Of a DNA stretch of 64,000 bases, positions 47,401-60,398 are shown piece after piece (within the stretch, counting starts at the first letter, position 1; every line of letters starts with the position of its first letter). The notes under the pieces are model-generated. The model had not been told where the DNA came from. It saw nothing but the letters and a program-made list of their open reading frames with translations, and did no database searches. Both the position numbers and the translations under genes were made by a program. Origin of the DNA: Puffinus mauretanicus (lineage: Eukaryota; Chordata; Aves; Procellariiformes; Procellariidae); assembly GCA_023333565.1 (NCBI GenBank), contig JAJKFH010002364.1, positions 1,426,001 to 1,490,000 of the forward strand, written 5' to 3'.

Positions 47401-49716
47401 CTGGGTTCAGATGATAAAGTAGATACAGATGTTCATTAGCAACAAAAACATACGCAAACAAGGAAGCAATCCAAGAAGCTGCTAGCAACTGAAAAGTCCA
47501 AGGCTGACCATCACATGTTGCAGAGTCACAAACAGCTATCTTTAGACCAAAAAAGAAATCTGACCCCTCCACCATCTATAGGAGTCCAAATTAGATTTTC
47601 TCATCCTACCCATACTTCAAGGGTAAGGCCATTTTATACAAGGTATATTTAAGCCTCAGTGGCCTAAGCATGCAGAAGAGTTTGCAACTTTCCAGCCAAC
47701 CAGGATTTGCTCCTACAAATCTTTCCATACAAACAGTCTTCCCTACCACACCTTTTTCCAAAAATCTCCGCTGGCTGAGAGGCAGACACTCAGAGCCTGG
47801 CTTTGCTGATCTTATTTCTGGCGGCAACAATAGGTAATAAGCAAGATTCCTCCTGGGGCCTTTTCCAGAGGTATTTTCTCTCCCAGCTTCCCAATGGAGG
47901 AGGAAAAAACAAAGATCATCATCTGCAGGGAGCGACAGCCTCTGTTTGTCAAACATCCCAGACTCTATCCCCATCCTCTGGAGGGGATCATTCACACGGA
48001 GAAGATTAGCCAAAAGGATTAACATGCAGAAGGATTATCCGCACACACAGCTCAGTCAACTAATAAACCAGCACCTTTATGCATTTTCTGCCTTTTAACC
48101 TCTTGGTTTCTGGACTGCTGATGCTCATCCCTTTAAGCGTCACCATACTTTAGGAGATGCTGAATACACAATTGATGAAGATACATTTGTGGCTAATCGG
48201 GGATGTCTGAGTCATTTCTCATCAGCCACAAGATGTCAGTGTTGCTGGATGTTATTATTCTTACCTGCAAAGAAGCATCTATAGATGTTGCTGACGGTGG
48301 CTGTCAACACTGGGCTTTATTCAGTAAGTCTAACAAAAAACCCAAGAAATAACACACAACCAAGGACAATAAAAATCTGCATGGCAAAGTGCTATTTGGT
48401 ATTAATCATAATAAGTAAAACTTGAACTACATGGTTATTGCTGCCACCTTCTCCTAACGTGCAAATCCTTGTGTCTTTTCACAAGTCCCAACTCATGCAG
48501 CACTCGAGCTTGGTAGACGGTTCTTGCACAGCGACATCGCTTGGAAAGGAGCAACCAGAGATGACACCAGAGCTGTTTCATCATGAAGAAATTAGTCCAT
48601 CCCACCAGAAATGAGGCTGTCCAGGAACTCTGACTCTACCAACTCTCACTAAATATGATATCTGAAATTAAAGAACATGCTAATAGCTATCTCCCCGTTT
48701 TACTCTTGGTATGTATTTTCACACCCCTCTGGCTCTGGCAGCAAACTCTGCCCACATGGCTCCATCACTGAGATCTTTCCCTGCCCAGACTTGTTTCCTT
48801 TCTCTATCACTTTCCCAATTGTATGAGCGCACATTTTTGTAAGGCCAAACTACAAATAATTTTACTGGACTATCTGGTTTTAAAACAGACTTTCCTCTTC
48901 CCAACCCTTCCCAAAAGGCCAAGGTCAGGCAGAAGGGGAACTTTTGAACCGATATTGTTGTGGACTCAGTGTATTGTGAAACCGCACCTCGGATTTCCTC
49001 TGCAGACCGACCGACCCATATGTCGATTATTTTTCTGCTTCCTTCTTGGTTGCAGGAGATTTGCTTCACCAAACACTGACTTGACTTCCACTTCTAAGTA
49101 TAGCAGAGCACGGGTACAATTAGCATGAGAATTCCTGTTTACTTTATTTGCTGCCATTCATGTGCTCTAAACTTGTTTACTTTTGAAATCACAGGAAGCA
49201 TGACTTTGGTGGGAGTGGAAACAGGACTGTTCACCGTGAAAAAAAATTAGAATAATAGAGATAGATGAATTTATACACACTTGCAGTTATAAAAATACAC
49301 AATGGAAACATGGTTATTTGAGTTGGGAAGTTAAGTAGACAGTTTAATACATTTGATCCATCTATACTTTCTTTTCAAAAATATGAATATATCTCCCAAT
49401 GGCAAATCCAAATATTTCAATTGTGAGGGGCGTATTTAGGGGGGAAAGAAGGTTTTAGCTAATTCTTACAACCTTTCCCCAGCTGCCTTCCCTGCCTTAC
49501 TTTTTCTCCCCAAAACACAACCCATTCTTTGAAAAATACTGCCATACACAAAGCAACAACAATAAACCTCAGGGAAAGTCCTTCCTGTTCCCAAATCTTC
49601 CCTCCACTTGTGCTGAACACCTCAACTAGGAAAATCCATTCCCAGTCTAATAAAAATCATTTTTCATAAAGACCACTCCTGATAGCTCCTCCCTGTTCCA
49701 TTAAACAGTCTGGTTG
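44498..49716. other. Unique DNA, no supported gene
   Basis: About 5.2 kb. A weak 'tagtgtaaatcagtatgaaa' word near 45276-45295 resembles an amniote repeat but is too short to call. Open frames at 47606-48025 (- , 139 codons) and 48719-49072 (- , 117 codons) have no recognisable domain. Nothing else was recognised. Confidence 0.55.
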
Positions 49717-49963
49717 TCGTGACCATAAATCCCTATACTTATCTCCGTCCCATCTTTGCATTGTGTCGAAGGCACCTTTTTCTCTGCCGGAGTTAGAGAT
49801 TCTGTTTGCTTGACGCGTTCCTGCCTCCCCTGTTAGTGACAGCAGGCGCAAACGTGCCCATATTCACGGATCTATAGTGGCTGGTGTGCCTGAGTGTAGT
49901 GCAGAGGCGCGGGCTGGCTCCTCGCTGCGTGCACAGTGACCATTTGTCTGCACTTTCCGGCTG
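49717..49963. other. CpG-enriched patch
   Basis: About 14 CpG dinucleotides in roughly 245 bases, including 'gacgcg', 'ggcgcggg' and 'tcgctgcgtg', against CpG-poor flanks. It is too small for a classical CpG island and no exon was recognised. A small regulatory element is possible. Confidence 0.55.
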
Positions 49964-51370
49964 CCTGGAAATCTGGTAGATTAATGCCCAAAGTGGCAGA
50001 GTTGGCAGGAGCGCAGTGGAAAGATTCTCAGAAAAGCCTGACGGTTTCTGTTGAACTAGCTTGCCTCATTAAAAAGTTGCATTTGCCGGGGTCATCTCAG
50101 GATGAGGATGACTGGGATTTATTTTTTTGTCCTGGGGTCCCACTCAGTTAAGGATGTTTTCATGCAAATTCTAAAGTTTCCAAGCTATTTACCAAAACTA
50201 CGTAGGCTTGCTGAAACTCTGCACTACAAACCCTCGGGGAGATGGACATTAGTTTTTAATATAATTCCAGGAAAAGTTAAAGAGGTGACTGAAGCAGGGT
50301 TATTTGATCCAGCCCATACGTACGTAGCGGGCTAGCTTAGCTAAACAAGGTATTGTGCTTCAAATAACTAGAGCAGTCTAAGAGGTAAAGGTTGGGATGG
50401 CATGGGAAAGGATTTCATCAGCCCAAAATTAATAAAGGCAGGAATGGAAATACAAGACTTAGAAACTAGAGAGTGGAGGAGTATCTAATTTCAGGCACTC
50501 TAGTGTAAAGGTGAAACAGCCTCATTAATGTGCACTCTGGCATAAGCCAGTTCTGGCATCAGAGCCCAGCCCTGAGGGTATGCCTTTTTCACCTGCTTTT
50601 GTTTTCCCTCCCCCCTAACAAACCAGGGATTTTGCTGGTGGGAGGTAGGGTGAGGCAGAATCCTAGGGTACTTTTTTTTATTGCTCTTTTCTGAGTGGAG
50701 ACTTACAGAAAGAAAAATACAGTTCTTATTTTAAATTATAAAAGGGCAAACTTCAGCTGTATTGCTTAATTCAGTTTCACATGCAATAACCTTTCAAATG
50801 GTGCTTGAAAGTCGAGTCAAATTTCAATATAAATGATATTGCCAGGTTAACATTAACGTATGAGACACTGCCCTTTATGTTTCGTTATCATCCCTTCGAA
50901 TGTGTTGAACAGTAATTTTAATAGAATCATAAAAATCTTCAATTTCCTCTGTAGATTTAACCAATGCCAAGAACAGTAAAAGAGTTATGCTTCTGTCTCA
51001 TTTTTAAGGTTTGCGATTATTTTAACATCTCAGTTTTTGCCGGTCTTGATCCTAAGCCTGTTACCTCTTTGCTTAGAAATACCTTCCCAGTAAGAACTGC
51101 TCAAACTATTTTGCCCTTTCTTGCTTCTTCTAACAAGGATGTTACAATTGGAAGCTACAAGTGAAAAAAAAATGGGAGGTATGGAAATATCCTGACGCCA
51201 ATGCACTTCATAATTTGACTTCAGTGAATATTCAGTGCTGTGAATTAAACAAGGGCACTGGAAAGTTATTTAAATATATGTATCAGATGCTGATCCATGG
51301 TCGGGTTTTAACGTGAGAAATTTAAGCCCGCAAAGTAATTTCTTGAGAAACATTCAAATGACAGAAAACA
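49964..51370. other. Unique DNA, no gene seen
   Basis: Open frames at 49936-50151, 50102-50335 and 50964-51164 (+) are domain-free. No repeat was recognised. Confidence 0.55.
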
Positions 51371-51908
51371 GTGGGGAGAGCAAAGATGCAATCTCAGCTT
51401 AAACTCCAGCCTTTCAACACACGGCTCTGTTGCTGCAAGAGGGAAAACGTGCCACCGCAACAACCACAGGGGCAAAGAGGGTGCAGGAAGGCTGCAGGAG
51501 CAGTGTCACCCTGCACTCGCAGAGACCAACTTTGGTGGCCCCAGCACCCCATCGCCAATGCAGTTACCTCGCCCTGGTACAAAAGACTGTGCAAAGGGAT
51601 GGAGAATCAGTCTGTGCCAGCTGGGAGCTGGGGATGCAGCCTTTTCTATACTGGGTGAACTAGCAGTGGTGGAGCGGGAGTGAAGAGCCTGACTCATCCT
51701 TCCGTGCAATGTGGCAAACTTGGCCATGAGCAAACGCTTTGTCTCCCCAGCCAAACGCAATCCTCGCCCAGCACGGACGAGCATCCAGGGTCTGTCGTGC
51801 CACCCTGCCTTCCCACACCCAGCCCTTCCCAGCCACGAATCACCCGCTCTGGAGGTAGCTGTAGGTTTTGAGCAGCCGCCTCATTCATGCTTTCCTTGCC
51901 TGATTTGA
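51371..51908. other. GC-rich block with overlapping open frames on both strands, unidentified
   Basis: A roughly 500-bp block clearly richer in G and C than its flanks. It keeps open frames of 63-95 codons in several phases at once (51371-51658, 51430-51663, 51711-51908 on +; 51506-51784, 51694-51888 on -). Such multi-frame openness is expected from high GC content and does not indicate a particular gene. No domain was recognised and no splice structure could be proposed. Confidence 0.5.
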
Positions 51909-54900
51909 AAGAGGAATCACTCGTACCGGCTGAGTGCCTTTAGAAACAATAAATGCTGCACAAAGGAATATAGATTTCCATTTTTTTAATTATACCACAT
52001 TCAGGCTGTGAGCAAGACGTGACTGCTCGGACAGAGGTGGCTTCAAAATTCACAAATATGTGGATTCACTTAAAAAAAATTTTGGTAGGTTGTGGGGTTT
52101 TTTTGCCTTGACCTCTCTGGGGAAAAGCTTTCATCAAAAGCTTCTCTGTTGTTTCTTAAGGAAAAATATTGTTTTGGCCATGTGAAAAAGCAAAATTAAA
52201 TAATTCAGCTCATCCCAATGCTTCTAGGGCTTAAAATATGGTAAGAGCATCATTTCAGGGATAGGAGTGGCATTTTGCTGCTGGTATGAATATTTGCCCA
52301 AATCTGGCCAAAACAACCACTTCATCTTACACAATTTCGGTCAACTCGTTAAGGTTTAAAAGTGCAACTGCCAAAAAACTGTGGAAGTTTAACCCCAGTC
52401 CCAGTATGCAAGCACAGAACCAGAGTTTCTCAGGCTGCTTCTGCCAGATATTGTGAGCTGCCCTCAAAAAATGGGTGTATTAGGCATCAAGCCACAGGTT
52501 TCACGTGTATTACAGGGCAAGTCTTTCATGGATGACCACTGGTAGGTCATCTTATTTTTCTGGATGCCTTACCACAGACGCCAGCTGTATGATTTCTATA
52601 TATCTTTGCTACGAACACATAAAGCACTGTAAAATACAAAAGGCTCTGAAACAGAATATCATAATCATCTTATCCTGGTGCCATTTTGACACAGAAGTGG
52701 CTGGCTCCATTCAGTATCTGTACGATAGATCTAATAATGCCTCTTTACAAGGCCATTGTGAACAGAAACGTAGTAGTTTGGGGGAATTGTTAAGATGCTG
52801 TAACAATGAAAAGGACAGAAGGAAGCCTACAATGAAACTAATAATCCCATGTTTGTTACTAAACAAAGCCAGGGGCTATACTTAATAATGGGTCTAAAAT
52901 ACCTGTGATCAAATCATCTGAGCGTTCAGCACGAGGCAAAAGAATCGGTGTAAAGCTGGGTTTTCAAAAAAATCTTTAATTATGGTATTTCTTAACCTTA
53001 AGCACTTGATTTACCCTTAACATTCATGGAGTGTAGAACTTTTTCTTGTACTCATACATTAGCTATGCAATGCACCCTCTCTAAATTCACAGCATTTTGA
53101 TCTAAAGCCTGAATATTTGGAAATTATTTATTGCCTGCCTAATTACTGACTTCTTTTCTAATTATGGACTAATATTTTAACTTCTTAAGAATTTCCTTTA
53201 ATGTTTTGCAAGGTAAGCAATGATTCTGTACGATTGCATATCCTTACATTACAATTACCTGCATCCAACCTTACCCTGGGTTTATTTTTAGTGGAAAATG
53301 TCCTAAGACTTTACACTTTAAGCATCAGTCATGCCATGATACTAACCTACAAGAACAATCTGGATCATCCTTTTTTCAGAAGGCCACATGTATAACGTAG
53401 GACATAATGCTTTGAGTCCAAGAAATGGTTAAGTGTGTTTCTGAATTGGGGCCTGGATAACACATCAGTTATGGTTATTTGCAAGTTACATTTCAATATC
53501 CAGCTTTTCAGGCTGTGTGTTTTTGTAGTTGCAACTTTCCACCTCCCCCGCACTGATTTAAGTGATGTTATTCTTGGCTAATAGTAATTGTGAGAAAATC
53601 GAATTCCATCTGTTTCCACCAAAAGCAGAAAATAGAATGTGAGAATCAATAGAAGACTGCACTTGTTATACACATTTGTCACAATCAGTGGCTTTGCTAA
53701 GGAAACATGTCCGCAGGTACGATTTGCAAAATAAATAGCAAGTCACAGCATCTGATCACCAGCTGGCTTATTTAAAAGTCAGAGCCTCTTCTGACAGCTA
53801 CGGATCATGAACTTTCAGAGGTTCCATGGTCCCTCCAGACTCGTTCAAGGGGAAAGACGACTTTGACCGTACAAATGGATGGATGAGAATTTCAATACAA
53901 GTATAGATCTGGCTGTGCATTCATCATCAAAGTTTTGGCTTTACATCTGGTAGTTTCTCCATCTTAGATGATCATTTTCTCGTATTCATGCCAATTACTC
54001 CATATCCCTTGTAATTTCATACGTAGTTACTGTGCATCATCAGAGATTTCTATATGACTAATATCAGCATCATTTCAGGTTTTCTCCCTAGTTAACATTG
54101 TCAGAATTGAAATCTCTGTGGCTCCCCTTGGCTGAGCTGCCTCATTCATGGTCATAACCAAACCACCAAGAGGCAAACACACAGCACTTTAATAAGTCCT
54201 AGCAAGCCTGTTCTTCATGTACAGGCACAACACCACTCTTTCTTCAAATCCATATTCTATCCACCTGGTAGGACATACCAGTGTCTTATCTGCATGTTTT
54301 TATTGCAGCCATAAGATGGGTGGATCATTTCAGGAGTCCTTCAGCAAGAACTGCTAGATTCCTTCCCAGATTATTGTGGATTTAATGTGTACTTTATCAC
54401 CATTTGCAACACCTTTGCCTAATTCTGCTACAGTCTCTTTGTAATACAGCATATTTCTGCAGATGGTGCTGTGGCACAGCCAGTATCAGCTCACACTTTC
54501 TTGCTGTGTCAATAAACCCCAGTTTAGTGGTGGTAGCAGAGCATCTCCTCCAGGCACCATCTCCCTACCCAAGTGGGCAGTGCACCCTCCGCAGCCTGCC
54601 CCTAAATAAAGCACAGCTCTGGGGTGCAGGAAGGTAGGACTCGTCCTTCCATCAGACTGGTTGCTCTGTAGCTTGGGATCTCCTCAGCACTGTGCAAACC
54701 TCACCTTCAGGTCAGTGGCACAGGATGAAGCTGGGCTCACCTGCACCCACTGCCACCAGGAGGAGGACCAAGGCCACCCCAGTCGCGTTAGCCAAGAGTT
54801 CCTCCCAGGAATAACAGGCATAGCTCGTGAATTTAAAAGGTGATTTAGGGGTTCCTCAGTCCTTATGAGACTTACAATCAGGTAACTAGAATGGTTTTCA

Positions 54901-55376
54901 TAAAATGTGGATGCTCAACCTTAAAAGCTCTAGTGCCTTGAGCTTCAAAGTTAATGCCTGTTGTTTGCCAAAATGCGTAGGAAAAAGGTGTGTTTGACTG
55001 CTGCACAGCAACAGTAAAAAGAAAAGTCATTAAAAAGGAGCATTGTTGGATGAATAATGCCATTATGTTAGCTAACAGTACGCCTTCATCTGGAACTCTG
55101 TTTGCCATACCTGGGCTTGAATTTTAGCGGAGCGTACATGCAGTAAAACCTGGAAAGTCCAAAGTGGTTAATTACAATGTTCAGCAGCCTAAAAAGACTC
55201 CCATAGGCAGAGAGATTTAAGGCAGTATAACAGCCTTCAATTTAGAGGGAAGCAAGTAAAAGGTGACAGAACAGAGATGTGTAACATAAAGAACAACTTG
55301 GGAAAAATAGGGTAAAATCAGGTGTTTAGTTTTTCCTAGAGGCTTCCCCATAGGTCAATGCAGTTATAACATAAAA
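51909..55376. other. Unique DNA, no gene seen
   Basis: The 126-codon frame at 52505-52885 (+) and smaller frames such as 54404-54637 (+) have no recognisable domain. No repeat was recognised. Confidence 0.55.
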
Positions 55377-55406
55377 ATTCTTAAATGAGTCATTCTTAAA
55401 TGAGTC
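55377..55406. repeat. 15-bp perfect tandem duplication
   Basis: 'attcttaaatgagtc' occurs twice without a gap. Confidence 0.95.
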
Positions 55407-57143
55407 AAAGAAATATTTTCTACAGTGCCTAACTGCTATGAAAATGTTGGAGGAAACAAAGAGTCAACAGCTTTAAAAGAGGGCAGACACTTAAATTTAT
55501 ATCTGCAATTATCCTAACTGAAATAAAACATATGGAGATCGAGCTGTAGCAGGGTACAGAACAAAAGCCAGTTGCTGAACTCCAAGCTCCATATGATAGG
55601 GTTTTATCATATCAGCTGACAGTAAGGTAAAGCTCTTATAACACCATAATAATAAGCCATAGGTCCATAGTACAGCAAGTGCCATATGTAAACAAGTTTT
55701 CCCAAGTCTTACTTTTCAAAATTCAGGGGGTTTACAAATGTTAGTAACATATACAGTAGTATAATATTCATAAAGGTTACAGAGGGAACTGCAGCTATTA
55801 TTCCTCTCCCAGTCAATGCAGAGTCTCTCCCTGCCTTTTCCAGCAGGAAATGGCCAGCTTAGGAACGGGGACAGCATGTGGCTCCAGTCAAACTGAACGT
55901 AATGGGAAATGGAAAACACTGAATGGGGCAAAAGTTCATGAGTTTGGTGCCAGTAATTGGATACTTCTAAGCTTGTTTGGGTTTTGTTGAGGGGGGGGCA
56001 TTAAGGAAAAAAAACAGTGAAATAAATCATATTTGGGAGGAAAATTAAGCTCTCCGAGGATGAAAGCATGAGTCAACTGAAGAGCCAAGATCTGAAGGTA
56101 AAAGCTGTGGCAGACCCATACCCTGCATTAATCAAGCAGATACAGAGAGATGCACCGTACTGACCAGCTGGTTATCTGCTTCCTCTCTACAGAGGCAAGA
56201 TGTCCCGAGCACGTGTGCCCTAGCACAGACTGCACTTTAAACCAAACCCCAGAGAAACGATAACCAACATCTATCTTGAGAACAACAGCCAAACCCAGGA
56301 CATCTCAAGCTGAACATGTGAGCCTCTAGAGCCAGTCGGAAAGGTAAATGTCAAAGCTGGGCTGAAACAAAGCCACATCCTCTGTGTATTAGGCATAGAA
56401 GAAGGGAAACCTAATACAATATATATATAGCTGTGTGCATGCACACAGATGCTGAGCAGTGAATTACGCCCAAGAATAGTAAAGTTTGAAAGGACTGGCA
56501 TCTTCTCAGACGAGATTTCATTTCCTGCCAGTTACCCACCCATACATACTCTTCCTTTAAACAGCTACTGCAGGTTCATATTAATGCTGGTTTTTTAAAA
56601 TATTACAAAAGATAGAAAGTCCCTGTCCTTTGTTTAAAAGGTGTTGTGAGGGGTTTTCTGAAACATCCTGGTTTTAAGGATTTGGTGTCTATTCTTCCCA
56701 CGTGACTTTCTGAGCTTTGACTCTTTCAAGTGTACTCAGGTCTGACTCCCAGGTCACTTCTCAGGACTGGAAGGAGCAGAAGGCAACCTGATTTCTAGAA
56801 ACCAGTGTTTTCACTAAATGAGCTGCTCATAGGAGCTAAAGTTTCAAGAATGGTCATTAAATAATGCCAGATTCATAACTAGAATAATTTCTTAGCAATA
56901 CTTCATCAGATTAAGTTATTTTAATCACTTTGATACTGTCAAACACAGCTTTCAGTGCAGCTTGCTGGAGAGCCAGTCTGTGCAAACAAACCCACCACCC
57001 TACCAGTTAGAGAGACTCTCTACTAACTATTTCCCCACAAACACAAACCATTTCACCCACTGAAGGTCTAGCAAGGCTGTGCCTGCTGTTTCATTTCCGT
57101 GCTAGCCCAAAAGAATATAACCACAGGAATCATCCCTGTCTTT
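55407..57143. other. Unique DNA, no gene seen
   Basis: Small - strand open frames (55716-55931, 56271-56501) without domains, and a short (TA)n run near 56419-56429. Confidence 0.6.
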
Positions 57144-57180
57144 CACATGTACACACACACACACTCACACGCACGCATGT
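57144..57180. repeat. (CA)n microsatellite
   Basis: Imperfect (CA)n with 'ctcacacgcacgc' interruptions. Confidence 0.9.
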
Positions 57181-57462
57181 ATTTCCATACGGAAGGAAAA
57201 ACAAGTTCCCCTTCTCTGTGCAGCTAAAGCTGGATTCTTTTTTTTACTACCATCTGCTTCCAGCTGCCTGGTTTCCCAGTCCATTTTGTAGAGATACTCA
57301 GCCTTTCTGACCGCAGGCAGATATGTCCCCAGCATCCGCGGCAGCAAAGCTGTGATGGTCTGATTGTGAATTGTGTGTGATTGTGTCATTAGGATGCTGG
57401 GACTGCCCCACGAGTAAAAAAAGACTTATATCGACCCAAGAAGCATCCAGAGGAGCCACTAC
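57181..57462. other. Unique DNA, no gene seen
   Basis: A 74-codon - frame (57165-57389) partly runs into the neighbouring microsatellite and is not credible as a gene. Confidence 0.5.
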
Positions 57463-57501
57463 ATAAATAAATAAATAAATAAATAGATGATAGATAGATA
57501 A
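57463..57501. repeat. Compound (AAAT)n-(GATA)n microsatellite
   Basis: About five to six 'aaat' units directly followed by 'gatgatagatagata'. Likely length-polymorphic between individuals. Confidence 0.92.
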
Positions 57502-58948
57502 GTAATGGCAGATTAAATTATATACATGCGACTAAATGATGTATATATATTGATATTAAAATGACCCTTAAATGGAGGTGTGCTGGTTCACAAGGTGCTC
57601 CAAAACAGTTTTATTCTGGCCCAGTAAAGATAAGTACTGACTCGGCACCCATGACAGCCATACTCCAGTCTCCCAAGCTGAATTAATTAAAAAGCTACGC
57701 TCTAGAAATTTTAATGATAAAAATCTTATCACCACCACAAGCAGTGCAGTGGGACAGTTGATAGACCACACTGCTACATTAAACAGGATGAGTAAAGGTA
57801 AAGAAAAGTGATCCAAGAGGTTGAATATTCCTAACTGCTATGGGACAGGGCTGTTGGTGTAGATCGGTGAGGGTTTGGCACTCAGCATCTTTCGAAAGCT
57901 TCATGCAACAGCTTGCAGCCGCAAAGTGTTGTCAGCGGTGCTGCCCACCATGCCACGAGCTGAACGGACTTTGGGTGATGTGAATCTCCTTGCAACGAGA
58001 AGCCCTGCTTGCACTGGGAAATCACCTCTCAAGGGGCACTCTGCTACTTCTCTCTTCTTCAGCAAATGTAACGGAAACAATTCATAAAGCTAACACCCTT
58101 ACTGAATTTCAGATGTATATAAACAAGATACCGATGATGTTCAGCACATCTCTGAAGGTTCGTGCTGCACTGTGTGGGTGAGTGTCCCAAGCGAAGCAGC
58201 TCTATCTTTGAGTAATTTGTGAAGAACAAAACTGGTTCCAGCTCGTTCTTGCAAGAGCATCTCAGCACAAAGCTTAGCCACAAAACATTTCCCGTACTGT
58301 GATATTTATCAGCTGTGCAATCTGCAGAAATCCCTGAATTTCAAGGGGAGAATGTGGCAGATTGTTTGTTAAATGCAAGTCACTAAAAGTGGTAAATGAC
58401 TTTTTTTTACTACCTCTCCCCGATACATGCAGCTGAACACACAAATCACTGAGTTCACTGGAAGTCTGGAAAAACTCACAGTTCCGGAGTTAATCATTAA
58501 TATTGTGAGGTTACAAGGAGGTATTTTTAAGATTGCCACAGCATGTGGGAAATTCCCATGTGCGTTCCCTGCAGGTTTTCAAGAAATAGCCTTTTCTATT
58601 TGGCTCAGATGCTTTTGTAATTGTTTACATAAATTGAATATGAAGTATCAAGGTCAGATATTTTCCAGAAAGCCAAGGAAAACAATTTACCATTCTGTTG
58701 TATGAGAAAACACCAGAACAATTCCAGCATTAGCCAACTTCCTTTTCTTTCTCTTGCTTTATGTGGTATTACACTATACGACAGAAAACACTGAAACTCT
58801 GCTTACTTAAAAGAGTGTGCAATCTATTGGATGCAGAAATCCCAAACTGAAAGAGGTAGCAACAAATTTAACCTCACATACTCAAAGCAAGGCTATTTCC
58901 TTTCATTTTATTTTCCAGATAGCCAGCACAAGCAGCAGTATCAGCTCA
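57502..58948. other. Unique DNA, no gene seen
   Basis: Open frames at 57568-57816 (-), 57875-58087 (+), 58059-58283 (-) and 58427-58705 (+) have no recognisable domain. Confidence 0.55.
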
Positions 58949-58969
58949 GTTCCCAAAAGCTTTGGGAAC
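58949..58969. repeat. 9-bp inverted repeat hairpin
   Basis: Arms 'gttcccaaa' (58949-58957) and 'tttgggaac' (58961-58969) are perfect inverted repeats around a 3-base centre. No function assigned. Confidence 0.85.
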
Positions 58970-59884
58970 CTAAAAAATGATATCCATGCAATTATAATTG
59001 CTTATTTTTGAAGGGATCCCTATCTCCCAATTAACATTACCAGTGGAGAGGATAGCCAACAACAACCTTTTATTTTTCTCTCAAATTAATAAAGGGCTGA
59101 GTTCCTACCAAATCAAACCGTTATCTGCTGACATTTTTTCCTAAAAAAAACTTCACTCAGACCATGACATTTGGGCTGCCTAACCCCAAGGGCTTTGGAG
59201 CCTTTTTCGAGAGCTATATAACTGGAAAAGTCATCTAGTCCTTCAGCTGCCCTTTTCTATCCTAATCCTACTCAACTGGGATAGAAACCTACTGTAAGAC
59301 ACCCTGGCCATGACCCTTAGTGGGTGTTTTGCCACCGTCAATGGAGGTTTCAGGATTAAAGTAGCGTAATACAAGCCAAAAATATCAGTATTTCTTCCAG
59401 AAGGGGAGAATCCTCTTGACCAACCCCCATAATACATACATCACAAATTTTGTAGGGCTGTTTAGCTGAAGTTTTCGTCATAGCTGGCTCTCCTGACCCA
59501 CTCTCATGCTCAGAGGCTCACACTGGGAAGTCACGTCTGTAAATGCACTGCTTGAGAAATTTCAGCTGACATAGATATTGGAGACCAACATAGGTCAGTA
59601 AAAGGCATTTCTAAGAATTAGACATCTTTGAGAATGGTGCCACTATGTATTTTTACCATCTTCCTTTCACCTCCTCTTTCCATTTAAAATTTAGCACTCC
59701 TTAGGGCACCAGAGTTCAGCAAAGACGTTGAAGCTCCTCTAGTCTGTCCTGCCTGTCCAAACACCAGATCAGATCCAACACTGGGCATTTACCAAAGACT
59801 GTTTTAACAAAGGCTCCTGAAAATCCTTGCTGCAATGAGCAACGCACCCCTTGCAAAACAAATATCAGGATGAGAAAACGCAGC
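58970..59884. other. Unique DNA, possible very old CR1 traces
   Basis: 'gaaaagtcatctagtcc' near 59225-59241 recalls an inverted CR1 3' end but the rest does not follow. Open frame 59243-59437 (-) is domain-free. Confidence 0.45.
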
Positions 59885-60398
59885 CACTGAAACGTAGGTT
59901 TGGGCCAATGCTTTCAGGAAGGACACAGATCGATTAGTCTGAGTCCAGAAGAAAACAACAAAAATGAGGGACGGTTTAAACCCCATAAATTATGAGGAAA
60001 GATTAAAAGGATGGGATTTGTTTAGTCTAGAAAGGAGAAAACTAAGAGGAATCATGATAGCAGTCTCCAAACAGATGGACTTGTAGCTGTGGAAGAAAGG
60101 AAATGACCATCCCCTGTGCTCCCTGGGAGCCTGGAAAGATGCACCGGTGTCACGCTGGCCCCGAGGAGGACGTGAGCAAGGCAGTAGGAAAGAAGTTTCT
60201 ACCATTAAGCAGTGATAAGCCCTGAAAGCATTTCCTAGGGAGGCTGCGGGACCTCTGTCACTGCAGGTTTTTGAAAACATGTGAGGCAAACATATGCCAG
60301 GAGTAGTTAGTGTGAAGCTGATCCCACCTGGGTGAGGAGATGGACTGGGTGACATCCCGAGAGCTCTCCCAGCCCTATTTTCAATTATTCTGTTCTTC
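59885..60398 (+). repeat. Ancient CR1/L3-type LINE 3' end
   Basis: The order of parts fits a CR1/L3 ORF2 tail and 3' UTR: 'gtttgggccaatgctttcag', 'gtccagaagaaaacaacaaa', 'aaattatgaggaaagattaa', 'tttgtttagtctagaaagga' followed by 'gaaaactaagagg' (protein pattern E-E-R-L-K-x-x-x-L-F-S-L-E-R-R-K-L-R-G), then 'atcccgagagctctcccagc' and a terminal 'tcaattattctgttc'. Several frameshifts and stops are present. It is more diverged than the copies at 12 and 29 kb, hence older. Confidence 0.8.

Noticed and set aside
47606..48025. 139-codon open frame (-) as a gene
   Set aside because: No domain recognised, overlapping open frame on the other strand and no supporting context.
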